From Oceanospirillum sp048270425 (GTDB lineage Bacteria > Pseudomonadota > Gammaproteobacteria > Pseudomonadales > Halomonadaceae), in contig JBLWSY010000004.1 of the NCBI GenBank assembly GCA_048270425.1, forward strand, positions 1-64,000: a stretch of DNA of 64,000 bases. Reading direction: 5' to 3'. This document shows positions 8,698-17,339 of the stretch, in pieces. The notes under the pieces are model-generated. The model was not told the origin of the DNA, did not search any database, and was given only the letters and a program-made list of their open reading frames with translations. Both the position numbers and the translations under genes were made by a program. Positions within the stretch are counted from its first letter, which is position 1. Each line of letters starts with the position of its first letter.

Positions 8698-9321
8698 TCA
8701 ATCAGCTTTCTGATAGTTGTAGCTGATGATAAAACGGTAGAAATTGACGCCATTATTATCTCGGTGCATGTAGTTATTTGAGTAATGGCGGACACCAAAA
8801 TCCCACTGCCACCGCGGCGTGAAATAACCACCAAGCCCAGTGTATTCGGTAAACTGTAATGAGTCGCCCAGCTTAATGTCGCCCACCTTTTCGTTAGCTT
8901 GCAGGCTAAGTCCTAAAGAGGTATCGACATAACTCAACAATCGATAATCAGCAAAATTCCAGCGAAACCCCTGAATAAAGTCAATGGTGTTATTGGCAGT
9001 ATCATGGCTCAATTTAAGACCTTCAACTTGCCACATGGTATAGCTGAATTGCTGATAACTACTCAACCAGAAGTCATCAGAAAAATGGTAACCGGACTCA
9101 CCATTCCACCGAAGTGTAATCTCGTTAGAGATAACTTCACCGGAACTACCACTACCCAGTGAAAATGAGTCGGCACCGGCAACATTTGAAGCAGCCACAG
9201 CGCCCAGCCACACAGGGATACCCAGACGCCATACTGATGATGGCGGCTTTCCGGCAACCGAAAGCTGCGCTACCAGCAACAGTAAAAATAGAGTGTATCG
9301 TTTTCCCAGAGGTATCTTCAA
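8698..9321 (-). CDS. PagL-like lipid A 3-O-deacylase (acyloxyacyl hydrolase)
   Basis: Probable outer-membrane beta-barrel that removes the 3-O acyl chain of lipid A. The 207-aa protein has an N-terminal signal peptide (FLLLLVAQLSVAG), alternating aromatic strands, and a C-terminal motif with His179 and Ser181 in RHYSNNY followed by DNNGVNFYRF. This is the arrangement of the PagL catalytic region, where His and Ser act with an acidic residue. The usual acidic position is uncertain here (NNGVN), so activity needs checking. It ends with a short aromatic strand. Neighbours give no direct clue. Confidence 0.7.
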   Translation of the reverse strand: MKIPLGKRYTLFLLLLVAQLSVAGKPPSSVWRLGIPVWLGAVAASNVAGADSFSLGSGSSGEVISNEITLRWNGESGYHFSDDFWLSSYQQFSYTMWQVEGLKLSHDTANNTIDFIQGFRWNFADYRLLSYVDTSLGLSLQANEKVGDIKLGDSLQFTEYTGLGGYFTPRWQWDFGVRHYSNNYMHRDNNGVNFYRFIISYNYQKAD

Positions 9322-9374
9322 AACTCAAATCGCTGCTATTCATGAACAAAGAACTTTTCGTGAAGGCTCATGCT

Positions 9375-9409
9375 AATAAAAACAGGGGCCATGCGCCCCT
9401 ATTTTTATT
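9375..9409. terminator. Bidirectional terminator downstream of metY
   Basis: A 15-base arm (9375-9389) pairs with 9395-9409 with a single mismatch and a five-base loop. It is flanked by A/T runs and sits immediately downstream of metY on the minus strand. Confidence 0.85.
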
Positions 9410-9419
9410 GATCGGTGAA

Positions 9420-10691
9420 TTAAAGCGCTGCTTTAAGCGCCTGATCAAGATCTGCAAGAATGTCATCAATATGCTCAATACCGATCGACAGACGCACCAT
9501 ATCCGCTGACACTCCTGCTGCGGCAAGCTCTTCATCATTTAACTGACGGTGCGTGGTAGCAGCCGGAATAGCGGCACAGCTTTTCGCATCACCGATATTT
9601 ACCAGACGCAGAATCAACTGAAGAGCATCATAGAATTTGGCACCGGCATCGCGACCACCCTTAATACCAAAGCTAAGAATACCCGAGGCTTTGCCCCCCA
9701 TGTACTCCTTGGCCAGAGCGTTATCTTTATGATCAGAAAGACCCGCGTATTTAACCCAGCTAACCTGCTCGTGATTTTTCAGAAACTCAGCCACTTTTTG
9801 AGTGTTATCACAAATACGCTCTACACGAAGGGCAAGTGTTTCAAGGCCTTGTAACAGGTTCCAGGCGCTCTGGGCAGACAAGGCTGCACCCATATTTCGC
9901 AGTGGCACCACACGGGCACGGGCAATAAATGCCGCATCACCAACATCACGGGTATAGCTAACACCATGGTAAGAAACGTCCGGCTCATTCAATAGCGGGA
10001 AGCGATCAGCATGTTCAGCCCATGGGAATTTACCGGAATCCACGATCACGCCACCGATTGTGGTACCGTGACCACCAATATATTTGGTCGCTGAGTGCAC
10101 AACGATATCGGCACCCTGCTCAATCGGACGCCAGAGGAAAGGAGTAGCAACCGTATTATCCACAATTACAGGCACACCGTGCTTGTGAGCAATTTCAGCC
10201 AACTTTGCAATATCAACGACACCGCCCGATGGATTGCCAATCGACTCACAGTACACTGCACGGGTTTTACTATCGATCAGTGCTTCGATACCGGCAAAGT
10301 CGTCTTTATCGGCAAAACGTACTTCGATACCCTGACGCGGCAACGTATGAGCAAACAGGTTGTAGGTGCCGCCATAGAGCTCACTGATTGAAACGATATT
10401 GTCGCCGGTAGACGCAATCGTCTGGATCGCATAAGTGATCGCAGCCATACCTGAGCTGACCGCCAGTGCCGCTATACCACCTTCCAGCGCAGCAACACGT
10501 TGTTCGAGCACATCACAGGTTGGATTCATAATGCGTGAATAGATATTACCGGTCACCTTCAGGTCAAAAAGATCAGCTGCATGCTGAGCATCATCGAAAG
10601 AAAATGAGGTAGTCTGGTGAATCGGCACAGCTACCGAGTTCTGATTATCGGAAGTATAGCCGTGGTGCAGGGCGATGGTTTCACGTTTCAT
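9420..10691 (-). CDS. metY: O-acetylhomoserine sulfhydrylase (PLP-dependent Cys/Met metabolism enzyme)
   Basis: Likely makes homocysteine from O-acetylhomoserine and sulfide, bypassing cystathionine in methionine synthesis. The 423-aa protein shows the family N-terminus (ETIALHHGYTSDNQNSVAVPIHQTTSFSFDD), SRIMNPTCDVLEQRVAALE, and the PLP-lysine segment HSATKYIGGHGT. The region around SCAAIPAATTHRQL is typical of the long MetY type rather than MetB or MetZ. An in-frame ATG at 10709 adds six residues; I prefer 10691 on family alignment, although its GGAG lies 12 bases away. No SAM riboswitch is evident upstream. Confidence 0.9.
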   Translation of the reverse strand: MKRETIALHHGYTSDNQNSVAVPIHQTTSFSFDDAQHAADLFDLKVTGNIYSRIMNPTCDVLEQRVAALEGGIAALAVSSGMAAITYAIQTIASTGDNIVSISELYGGTYNLFAHTLPRQGIEVRFADKDDFAGIEALIDSKTRAVYCESIGNPSGGVVDIAKLAEIAHKHGVPVIVDNTVATPFLWRPIEQGADIVVHSATKYIGGHGTTIGGVIVDSGKFPWAEHADRFPLLNEPDVSYHGVSYTRDVGDAAFIARARVVPLRNMGAALSAQSAWNLLQGLETLALRVERICDNTQKVAEFLKNHEQVSWVKYAGLSDHKDNALAKEYMGGKASGILSFGIKGGRDAGAKFYDALQLILRLVNIGDAKSCAAIPAATTHRQLNDEELAAAGVSADMVRLSIGIEHIDDILADLDQALKAAL

Positions 10692-10990
10692 TGGGTTGTT
10701 TAGCTCCATAGTTTTATTATCTGTTCTCTGTTTTATATGTCTTTATCGCAGAAAAAACAAGATTCTTATAGCATTAAGGAATTAAAGACTAAATATCACT
10801 TCCTTAAACTGACAGTATCACTTTGATAACAGATTCCCCTGTTTTCCGACATCCTACCTTAATGAAAAGGCAGTCCATGGAAGGCTTAAAAATACACTCA
10901 ATCGGGATCACGCCCCGTCATCCACAAGTCGCTACAAATACTGTATATTTACCCACTCCTGATTGCATATGAGAACTAAAAGGCGTCACC

Positions 10991-12367
10991 ATGGCAAAAG
11001 CGAAAACCGGTTTTGTCTGCATCGACTGCGGTGCGGACTATCAGAAATGGCAGGGGCAATGCAGTCAGTGCGGCCAGTGGAATACTGTACAGGAAGTGCG
11101 ATTAGCCCCAGGGAACAGCCGTAAAACCGCTAATGCCGGATCAGGTCGAAGCGGTTATGCCGGAGCAGCCGACGGACAGATTCAGGACCTGTCAGAAGTA
11201 AACCTGCAGGAACTGCCGCGATTCAGCAGCTCCATCAGTGAGTTTGACCGAGTTTTAGGCGGCGGCATGGTGCCGGGCTCCGCCATCCTGATCGGTGGTC
11301 ATCCGGGTGCCGGTAAGTCCACACTCCTGCTACAAGTACTCTGCAAACTTTCCCAACAGATGCCTGCACTCTATATCACAGGCGAAGAGTCCTTACAGCA
11401 GGTGGCGATGCGTGCCCAACGCCTTAATCTGCCCACTCAGGGTCTTAAAATGCTACCGGAAACCAGTGTTGAGTCGATCCTGAATACCGCCGAGCAGATG
11501 AAGCCTAAAATTCTGGTAGTGGACTCGATTCAGGTGGTTCATCTGGATGATATTCAGTCAGCCCCGGGCAGTGTCAGCCAGGTGCGCGAATGCGCGGCAG
11601 CTCTCACCCGATTTGCCAAACAGACGGGGACCGTTCTTTTACTGGTCGGCCATGTGACCAAAGATGGTTCTCTGGCAGGCCCAAAAGTACTGGAGCATAT
11701 GATTGATGCCTCCCTACTGCTTGAAGGTTCCGCCGACAGCCGATTCAGAACCTTACGCGGCCAGAAAAACCGTTTTGGCGCGGTAAATGAGTTGGGTGTC
11801 TTTGCGATGCTGGAAAACGGTCTGAAAGAGGTGAAAAACCCCAGTTCTATCTTTCTGACAAGAGAAAACGAAGAAGCTCCCGGAAGTGTTGTCATGGTGA
11901 TCTGGGAGGGTACCCGACCACTTTTGGTTGAGATCCAGGCCTTAGTGGACGAGTCTCATATGGCCAATCCAAGGCGTATCAGCGTAGGTCTGGATACGAA
12001 CCGCATGGCGATGCTTTTGGCTGTGCTCAACAAGCATGGCGGCCTGTTCACTGGTGACCAGGATGTTTTTGTCAACGTTGTCGGTGGTGTAAAGGTACTG
12101 GAAACAAGTGCAGACCTGGCACTCTTACTTGCCGTGGTCTCCAGCCTGAGAAACCAACCACTACCTCACGATCTGGTTATTTTTGGCGAGGTAGGCTTAT
12201 CGGGCGAAATTCGGCCTGTGCCCAGCGGCCAGGAACGGATCAGAGAAGCCGCAAAGCACGGCTTTAAAAGAGCTATTGTGCCTAAGGCTAATATGCCCAA
12301 GTCAGCAATCGAGGGTATGAACGTTATCGGCGTAACGAAACTTTCGGAAGCCTTGGATGCACTTTAG
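10991..12367 (+). CDS. radA: DNA repair protein RadA
   Basis: RecA-related ATPase that promotes branch migration during recombinational repair. The 458-aa protein has an N-terminal C4 zinc finger (Cys10, Cys13, Cys24, Cys27), a RecA-like core with Walker A GGHPGAGKST near residue 102 and the RadA-specific GQKNRFG motif, and a C-terminal Lon-protease-like domain (ISVGLD, GGVKV, FGEVGLSGEIRPV). Length and order are normal. A LexA-like half site lies about 35 bases upstream of the start (see findings). Confidence 0.96.
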   Translation: MAKAKTGFVCIDCGADYQKWQGQCSQCGQWNTVQEVRLAPGNSRKTANAGSGRSGYAGAADGQIQDLSEVNLQELPRFSSSISEFDRVLGGGMVPGSAILIGGHPGAGKSTLLLQVLCKLSQQMPALYITGEESLQQVAMRAQRLNLPTQGLKMLPETSVESILNTAEQMKPKILVVDSIQVVHLDDIQSAPGSVSQVRECAAALTRFAKQTGTVLLLVGHVTKDGSLAGPKVLEHMIDASLLLEGSADSRFRTLRGQKNRFGAVNELGVFAMLENGLKEVKNPSSIFLTRENEEAPGSVVMVIWEGTRPLLVEIQALVDESHMANPRRISVGLDTNRMAMLLAVLNKHGGLFTGDQDVFVNVVGGVKVLETSADLALLLAVVSSLRNQPLPHDLVIFGEVGLSGEIRPVPSGQERIREAAKHGFKRAIVPKANMPKSAIEGMNVIGVTKLSEALDAL

Positions 12368-12459
12368 AAGTGCTGCACCGTTGTCGGGTTCAAAGCAGAA
12401 TGCCCCATTACCAGGGGCATTTCTGAGCATTGATGATAAGAGCCTTTCGATAGGAGGCG

Positions 12460-12984
12460 TTACAAATCAACCTCAACACCAGCACTGAACTGTGAGGCAT
12501 CATCACGCAATTGGGTGTAATCAAATGTCAGTACAAGCGATCTGGACATTTTCAGTGTCAGACCACCACCATAGGCTTGCCCCTCAGATGAAAAGCGCTC
12601 CTTATAAGCGGCATTCGCATCTGGCTTGATAAAATTGTAGTCAATCTCAACGTAACCATACTTCAGGTTAAGATCGACCCATCCCCCCATCGGGTGAATC
12701 ATCATAAGATAAGCACCCTTTGTTGAGTAATCTATGTTTAAAGGCGTTTTGTTGCTTCCATTCTCAACCCCGCCCAAAAACTCAGACTCTGAATACTCCA
12801 GCTGAAAAGCCCAAAGTGAGCTCAAACGATAACCAAGAGTATAAATCAGGGGTTTTGCCTTTTTGGTTTCCATACCGTCAACCTTTACCTCTCCTCCGAA
12901 AACGCCTAGGTAGCCGTGGCTTGTTGCAGCAAACAAAGACGTATGAAAGAGCAGTAAGACTGTGACCAGTAATGCTCGTACCAA
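12460..12984 (-). CDS. Small outer-membrane beta-barrel protein
   Basis: The 174-aa product has a signal peptide (ALLVTVLLLFHTSLFAA) and then alternating beta strands with Gly and aromatic residues (TLGYRLSSLWAFQLEYSESE, LNLKYGYVEIDYNF, LVLTFDYTQL), ending in VEVDL. This resembles an OmpA-like or OmpW-like porin-type 8-strand barrel. I cannot assign a specific family or function. It lies convergent to radA and stands alone on the minus strand. Confidence 0.6.
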   Translation of the reverse strand: MVRALLVTVLLLFHTSLFAATSHGYLGVFGGEVKVDGMETKKAKPLIYTLGYRLSSLWAFQLEYSESEFLGGVENGSNKTPLNIDYSTKGAYLMMIHPMGGWVDLNLKYGYVEIDYNFIKPDANAAYKERFSSEGQAYGGGLTLKMSRSLVLTFDYTQLRDDASQFSAGVEVDL

Positions 12985-13146
12985 AACAGAACCTCTCTTC
13001 AGGTTATTTACACTATTATCCTCTCATATATTAATTTTAAATTCTGTGATCCTTTACAAGATTTGCCTTTTTGTATCCTGTTTTAACAGGATTGCGCTGT
13101 CATTGTTGATTTCAGGAGCGATATCCCATCAGTAGCCGTGAACGAA

Positions 13147-13968
13147 TTAAGGCAGCGCCCGAAAATGCCACTCATCAGTACTTATGCTATTGGCAATCCC
13201 CTGTTTTAAAGCTGTATCTATCTCATCTGTATCCTGCTCGTATAAACCGCAGAGTGACAGGGCTTTGTGTTTATCGACATCGGTTCCGAGATATTCGTAC
13301 ACGACCCGGGCACAACAGGGCATACGCTCTCCGCTACCAGATACCCCAAGCTTCAGACCGTTTAACCGGGTCAGGCGATTTTTAAACGAAGGGAATAAAA
13401 TTGTCTGTGTCATCTCATTTCCGGTTTGAGTCTCGTAATCCACCAGAAAAATACGGTCCACCAACAAATGTGCCACTCCACGATAAATACCATGACAGAT
13501 CCTTTCACCAGGCGTCGGCCTTAAACGCTCTGTACGCTGATAAAGCACCTGATCCCCATGCTGCTCAATACAAATCAGAGTCCGCAAAATACGCCCGGGG
13601 CATGCCATCGACTGGTAATATTCAAAGTAATACCCCAGATATTTTTCCAGCCCTGACAAGCTATTCAGAGATTTAAGATGCTCAATACTCTGAACCAGAC
13701 GAGAGTTTTTATCTTCCTCTGTTCGGCGCGGGCGAACTTTAACCAGACGCTCAAACTGGCTGTGGGGCAAGTGGATTTCATACGCTTCGACACCAAAATA
13801 ATCACAGAGCTTTAACATCATATTGGCAGAGGGTTGGCTTCGCCCACTTAGGTAACGATTGAATTGCGAGCGATTGATCCCAAGACGCCTGCAAACATCT
13901 GAGATCGACCTATAGTAGCTGCACAGCAGACGCAAATTTTGCGGAAAGTCTTCAGCCATACTCTTCAC
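13147..13968 (-). CDS. XRE-type helix-turn-helix regulator
   Basis: DNA-binding regulator of 273 aa. The N-terminal 65 residues form a Cro/C1-type helix-turn-helix (DVCRRLGINRSQFNRYLSGRS, split as SDVCRRLGI and SQFNRYLSGR), followed by a C-terminal domain of about 200 residues that I do not recognise and that may sense a ligand. It is transcribed divergently from the AGCS symporter gene, with 224 bases between starts containing a strong inverted repeat. This suggests control of the symporter, and perhaps of aspA and ansA. The start could also be the ATG four codons in. Confidence 0.75.
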   Translation of the reverse strand: MKSMAEDFPQNLRLLCSYYRSISDVCRRLGINRSQFNRYLSGRSQPSANMMLKLCDYFGVEAYEIHLPHSQFERLVKVRPRRTEEDKNSRLVQSIEHLKSLNSLSGLEKYLGYYFEYYQSMACPGRILRTLICIEQHGDQVLYQRTERLRPTPGERICHGIYRGVAHLLVDRIFLVDYETQTGNEMTQTILFPSFKNRLTRLNGLKLGVSGSGERMPCCARVVYEYLGTDVDKHKALSLCGLYEQDTDEIDTALKQGIANSISTDEWHFRALP

Positions 13969-14054
13969 CCTTCAACGTAACCGTTGCCTCGTTAAACCTG
14001 CCCTTATTCAAACATCATAAGCCAGCAAATCCGCTCGTTCTAACACCGAGTGAC

Positions 14055-14085
14055 GCTAGTTAATGCAAATACAGCATCAACTAGC
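14055..14085. promoter_or_regulatory. Inverted repeat, candidate operator
   Basis: Two 12-base arms (14055-14066 and 14074-14085) match as an inverted repeat at 11 of 12 positions (GCTAGTTAATGC against the complement of GCATCAACTAGC) around an A/T-rich 7-base spacer. It lies midway between the XRE regulator and AGCS symporter genes. No T run follows, which argues for a protein-binding site rather than a terminator. Confidence 0.55.
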
Positions 14086-14192
14086 ACCATAACGACACAA
14101 GTCGCCAAATATGGCTCTGCCAGCAGCTTTGCTTGAATAGCAGCTACCTAACAAGAATAAAGCAGCATCGCTGCTAAGCGGAGACATCTCTT

Positions 14193-15683
14193 ATGCTCAA
14201 CTTTTTGAACGATTTACTCTGGAGCAAGGTATTAATCGCCGTCCTGCTCACCCTTGGCGTCTGGTTTACCCTGGCATCACGTTTTATTCAGTTTCGCTAT
14301 TTTGGCCGCATGTTCCAGATTCTCGGTACAAGACAGGCTTTTAAGAAGGACCAATATGGTCATTTGAGCTCCTTTCAGGCTTTGTTGCTATCCGTTGCAG
14401 GTCGCGTTGGCGGAGGAAATATTGCGGGTGTTGCGGTAGCGATTACCCTTGGAGGCCCCGGCGCAATTTTCTGGATGTGGGTCGTTGGACTTATGGGAAT
14501 GGCCACCAGCTTTTTTGAGTGCACATTGGCGCAAACCTACAAAAAAGCCGAGCCGGATGGTACCTATCGAGGCGGCCCTGCCTACTACATTGCCCGGGGC
14601 CTGGGACAGAAGTGGTACTGGTTGGCGGCCGTATATTCTGCACTGCTACTGGTAACCTTTGGCTTTGGTTTTACCGCCCTGCAATCCTACTCAGTAGCCA
14701 CCTCTTTTGAGGATGCTTTTGGGGTTCCGGTTTATTACACAGGTATTGGCCTAGCCTTGATTACCGGTCTGATTATCTTTGGCGGCGTTAAGCGTATTGC
14801 CCGCATCTCCGAAATTTTGGTTCCCGTAATGGCACTCAGCTATCTTGGTATTGCCTTGGTGGTGCTTGGAATGAATATCCAACAGATTCCGGATGTCATA
14901 ACGCTCATCGTAAAAAGCGCCTTTGGCCTTGAACCTGCAATTGGCGGTGGTATCGGAGCCGCTATTCTGATGGGAGTTAAGCGCGGACTCTTTTCAAACG
15001 AAGCCGGTCTGGGTAGCGCACCTAATGTTGCGGCTGTCGCTTACGTGCCTCATCCGGCAAGCCAAGGTGTCGTTCAATCATTCTCTGTGTTTATCGACAC
15101 TGTCATTTTGTGCTCCTGCACGGCTTTTATCATCCTTTTAAGCGGAGTTTATGATCCAGCTACAGCAGATGATGTGGGGGGGATTGCTCTGACACAGATC
15201 GCGCTGGCTGATCATGTGGGCGAGTGGGGTCGTATGTTTGTCAGTATCGCTCTGCTGCTGTTTGGCTTCAGCACCATTCTTTACAACTATTATCTGGGTG
15301 AAAACAGCCTCAACTTTTTCAGTGAAGAAAACCAGACACTGTTTAATGCCTTCCGGGTAGCCATTATCTGCCTGTGCTGCTGGGGAGCCATTATGGATCT
15401 GGGGACTGTCTTTGCCTTCGCAGATGTCACCATGGGCCTGCTAGCCTTGGCAAACCTGCTTGCACTGGCGCTGTTGTTCCGCACAGGGCTGCGCATTATG
15501 AAAGATTACGATCAGCAGTTGAAAAACAGCAAGGATACACCTGTATTTAATCCGGCAGATTTCTCAGACCTCAACCTGGATAAAGCAGCCTGGGAGCTGG
15601 AACCGGAACACCAGGTTCGGGCCAATCAGCTAGCGGCATCAAGGGCTGAAAAATCTGACGTTGAATCCATTTTGAACCGCTAA
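14193..15683 (+). CDS. Sodium:alanine/glycine symporter (AGCS family)
   Basis: Inner-membrane transporter that imports a small neutral amino acid with sodium. The 496-aa protein has about ten membrane helices. Hallmarks are SVAGRVGGGNIAGVAVAITL near residue 70 and the GVKRGLFSNEAGLGSAPNVA segment near residue 265, both typical of AGCS (AlsT, DagA) proteins. The C-terminal 50 residues are hydrophilic. A SNEAGLGSAP motif supports the family but not the exact substrate. Because aspartase and asparaginase follow on the same strand, the cargo may be related to those pathways; alanine or glycine is the family default. Confidence 0.88.
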   Translation: MLNFLNDLLWSKVLIAVLLTLGVWFTLASRFIQFRYFGRMFQILGTRQAFKKDQYGHLSSFQALLLSVAGRVGGGNIAGVAVAITLGGPGAIFWMWVVGLMGMATSFFECTLAQTYKKAEPDGTYRGGPAYYIARGLGQKWYWLAAVYSALLLVTFGFGFTALQSYSVATSFEDAFGVPVYYTGIGLALITGLIIFGGVKRIARISEILVPVMALSYLGIALVVLGMNIQQIPDVITLIVKSAFGLEPAIGGGIGAAILMGVKRGLFSNEAGLGSAPNVAAVAYVPHPASQGVVQSFSVFIDTVILCSCTAFIILLSGVYDPATADDVGGIALTQIALADHVGEWGRMFVSIALLLFGFSTILYNYYLGENSLNFFSEENQTLFNAFRVAIICLCCWGAIMDLGTVFAFADVTMGLLALANLLALALLFRTGLRIMKDYDQQLKNSKDTPVFNPADFSDLNLDKAAWELEPEHQVRANQLAASRAEKSDVESILNR

Positions 15684-15735
15684 CCCATTATCAAAGAACT
15701 CTTGCAGTACGTGCTCAAGCACGCTCTCTGTTGTA

Positions 15736-15791
15736 GCGCCTTTTTGGCGCGGGGGAGTTAACGAACTCTCGGGTCGGTCTCCCCTTTTTTT
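15736..15791 (+). terminator. Compound hairpin and terminator between the symporter gene and aspA
   Basis: Two structures adjoin. The first is a small hairpin (GCGCC 15736-15740 with GGCGC 15746-15750). The second is a larger one pairing GGGGAG (15752-15757) with CTCCCC (15779-15784), followed by a run of seven T. GAGTT and AACTC inside the second could form a competing stem. The T run supports termination; the competing pairings leave attenuation possible. Confidence 0.7.
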
Positions 15792-15844
15792 CTTACTCAG
15801 TTCGGATCAGCGCCCAACGTAGCGCATTTTTTCGGAGTCTTATT

Positions 15845-17239
15845 ATGGCAACCCGTATTGAACATGATCTTCTTGGTGATTTACCTGTGCCGAGTAATGC
15901 CTGGTACGGCATTCAAACTCAGCGAGCACTGGAAAATTTTAACATTACCGGGGTGCCTATCAGCCATTTTCCGGAATTGGTGCGCGCCTTAGCTCTGGTA
16001 AAACAAGCCGCAGCTAAAGCTAACTACGACCTTGGGCTTTTAACACCTGAAAAAGCCCAGGCAATTAACGCTGCCTGCGAAGATATTGCTCAGGGTGAGC
16101 TGCAGAATCAGTTTGTCGTAGACCTGATTCAGGGTGGCGCAGGCACGTCCACGAACATGAACGCCAATGAAGTTATCGCCAACCTGGCCTTGGCGAAATT
16201 AGGCCATGAAAAAGGCGACTATCAATATCTCCATCCCAACGATGATGTGAACTGCTCGCAATCGACAAATGACGCCTACCCAACATCTGCCTGCCTGGCT
16301 ATTCAGTTTGCCGCTGAACCTTTGGTTGTGGCAATTAAAAGTCTGGTTGAGGCTTTCTCAGAGAAGGGTCAGGAGTTTGCTGATGTGGTTAAGATGGGAC
16401 GCACCCAATTACAGGATGCCGTTCCGATGACACTGGGACAGGAATTCGAAGCCTTCTCCGTTAACTTATCTGAAGATATTGATCGCCTCCACGAAGCTTG
16501 CCAACTGCTCTGCGAAGTCAACCTGGGAGGCACTGCCATCGGAACCGGGATTAATACGCATGCGGACTACTCTCGTTTAGCGATTAGCTATCTGGCTAAG
16601 CTATCGGGTAAGCCTATGGTGCCTGCAGCCAACCTGATTGAAGCGACCTCAGATATGGGAGCTTTTGTCTTGTTCTCAGGCGTTCTGCGCCGTTTTGCAA
16701 TCAAACTGAGCAAAATCTCAAACGACCTGCGCTTACTGTCCAGCGGACCTCGCACAGGCTTGGGAGAGATACAACTCCCGCCAATGCAGCCGGGATCATC
16801 CATTATGCCAGGCAAAGTCAATCCGGTGATCCCGGAGGCCGTGAACCAGACGGCATTTCAGGTGATCGCAAACGATATGGCTGTAACACTGGGGGCAGAA
16901 GCAGGACAGCTTCAGCTAAATGCGATGGAACCTCTGATTATTTACAACCTGCTTAATTCTATGCGCATGCTCGGTGAGGCATGTCGCATGCTGGAACATC
17001 GTTGTATCCGGGGAATTAAAGCCAACCGCGAACGCTGTGCAGAGCTTCTGGATATCAGCATCGGCAGTATCACAGCACTGGTACCTTATATCGGCTACTC
17101 AAATGCATCCCGAATCGCTCAAACAGCACTGCATACCGGAGGTACGGTCCGGGAACTGATTCTGGCGGAAGGTCTGTTGAGCGAAGAGCGTCTTGAGTAC
17201 CTGTTAAGCCCTCAAAACATGCTGGCCCCAAGAAGCTGA
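15845..17239 (+). CDS. aspA: Aspartate ammonia-lyase (aspartase)
   Basis: Deaminates aspartate to fumarate and ammonia. The 464-aa protein belongs to the aspartase/fumarase superfamily, with the signature GSSIMPGKVNP near residue 318 (catalytic Ser loop). Other family segments are GGAGTSTNMNANEVIANLAL, NDDVNCSQSTNDAYPT and GRTQLQDAVPMTLGQEF. The last of these and the asparaginase next door favour aspartase over class II fumarase, but only assay or close alignment would settle it. It is preceded by a terminator-like structure, so it may have its own promoter within 15790-15844. Confidence 0.88.
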   Translation: MATRIEHDLLGDLPVPSNAWYGIQTQRALENFNITGVPISHFPELVRALALVKQAAAKANYDLGLLTPEKAQAINAACEDIAQGELQNQFVVDLIQGGAGTSTNMNANEVIANLALAKLGHEKGDYQYLHPNDDVNCSQSTNDAYPTSACLAIQFAAEPLVVAIKSLVEAFSEKGQEFADVVKMGRTQLQDAVPMTLGQEFEAFSVNLSEDIDRLHEACQLLCEVNLGGTAIGTGINTHADYSRLAISYLAKLSGKPMVPAANLIEATSDMGAFVLFSGVLRRFAIKLSKISNDLRLLSSGPRTGLGEIQLPPMQPGSSIMPGKVNPVIPEAVNQTAFQVIANDMAVTLGAEAGQLQLNAMEPLIIYNLLNSMRMLGEACRMLEHRCIRGIKANRERCAELLDISIGSITALVPYIGYSNASRIAQTALHTGGTVRELILAEGLLSEERLEYLLSPQNMLAPRS

Positions 17240-17270
17240 GTGCTGCAATAAACTCAGCCTATCAAAACAG

Positions 17271-17303
17271 GTAAAGACATGGGGTGACTCCCCATGTCTT
17301 TAC
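17271..17303. terminator. Long hairpin between aspA and ansA
   Basis: A perfect 14-bp stem (17271-17284 with 17290-17303) with a five-base loop. The T-rich bases are part of the stem and no T tail follows it. It could act as a terminator for aspA or as a processing or stability element in an aspA-ansA transcript. Confidence 0.6.
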
Positions 17304-17339
17304 ACCCCTGTCGAAACCATCTGCAGACAGAGACAAACT

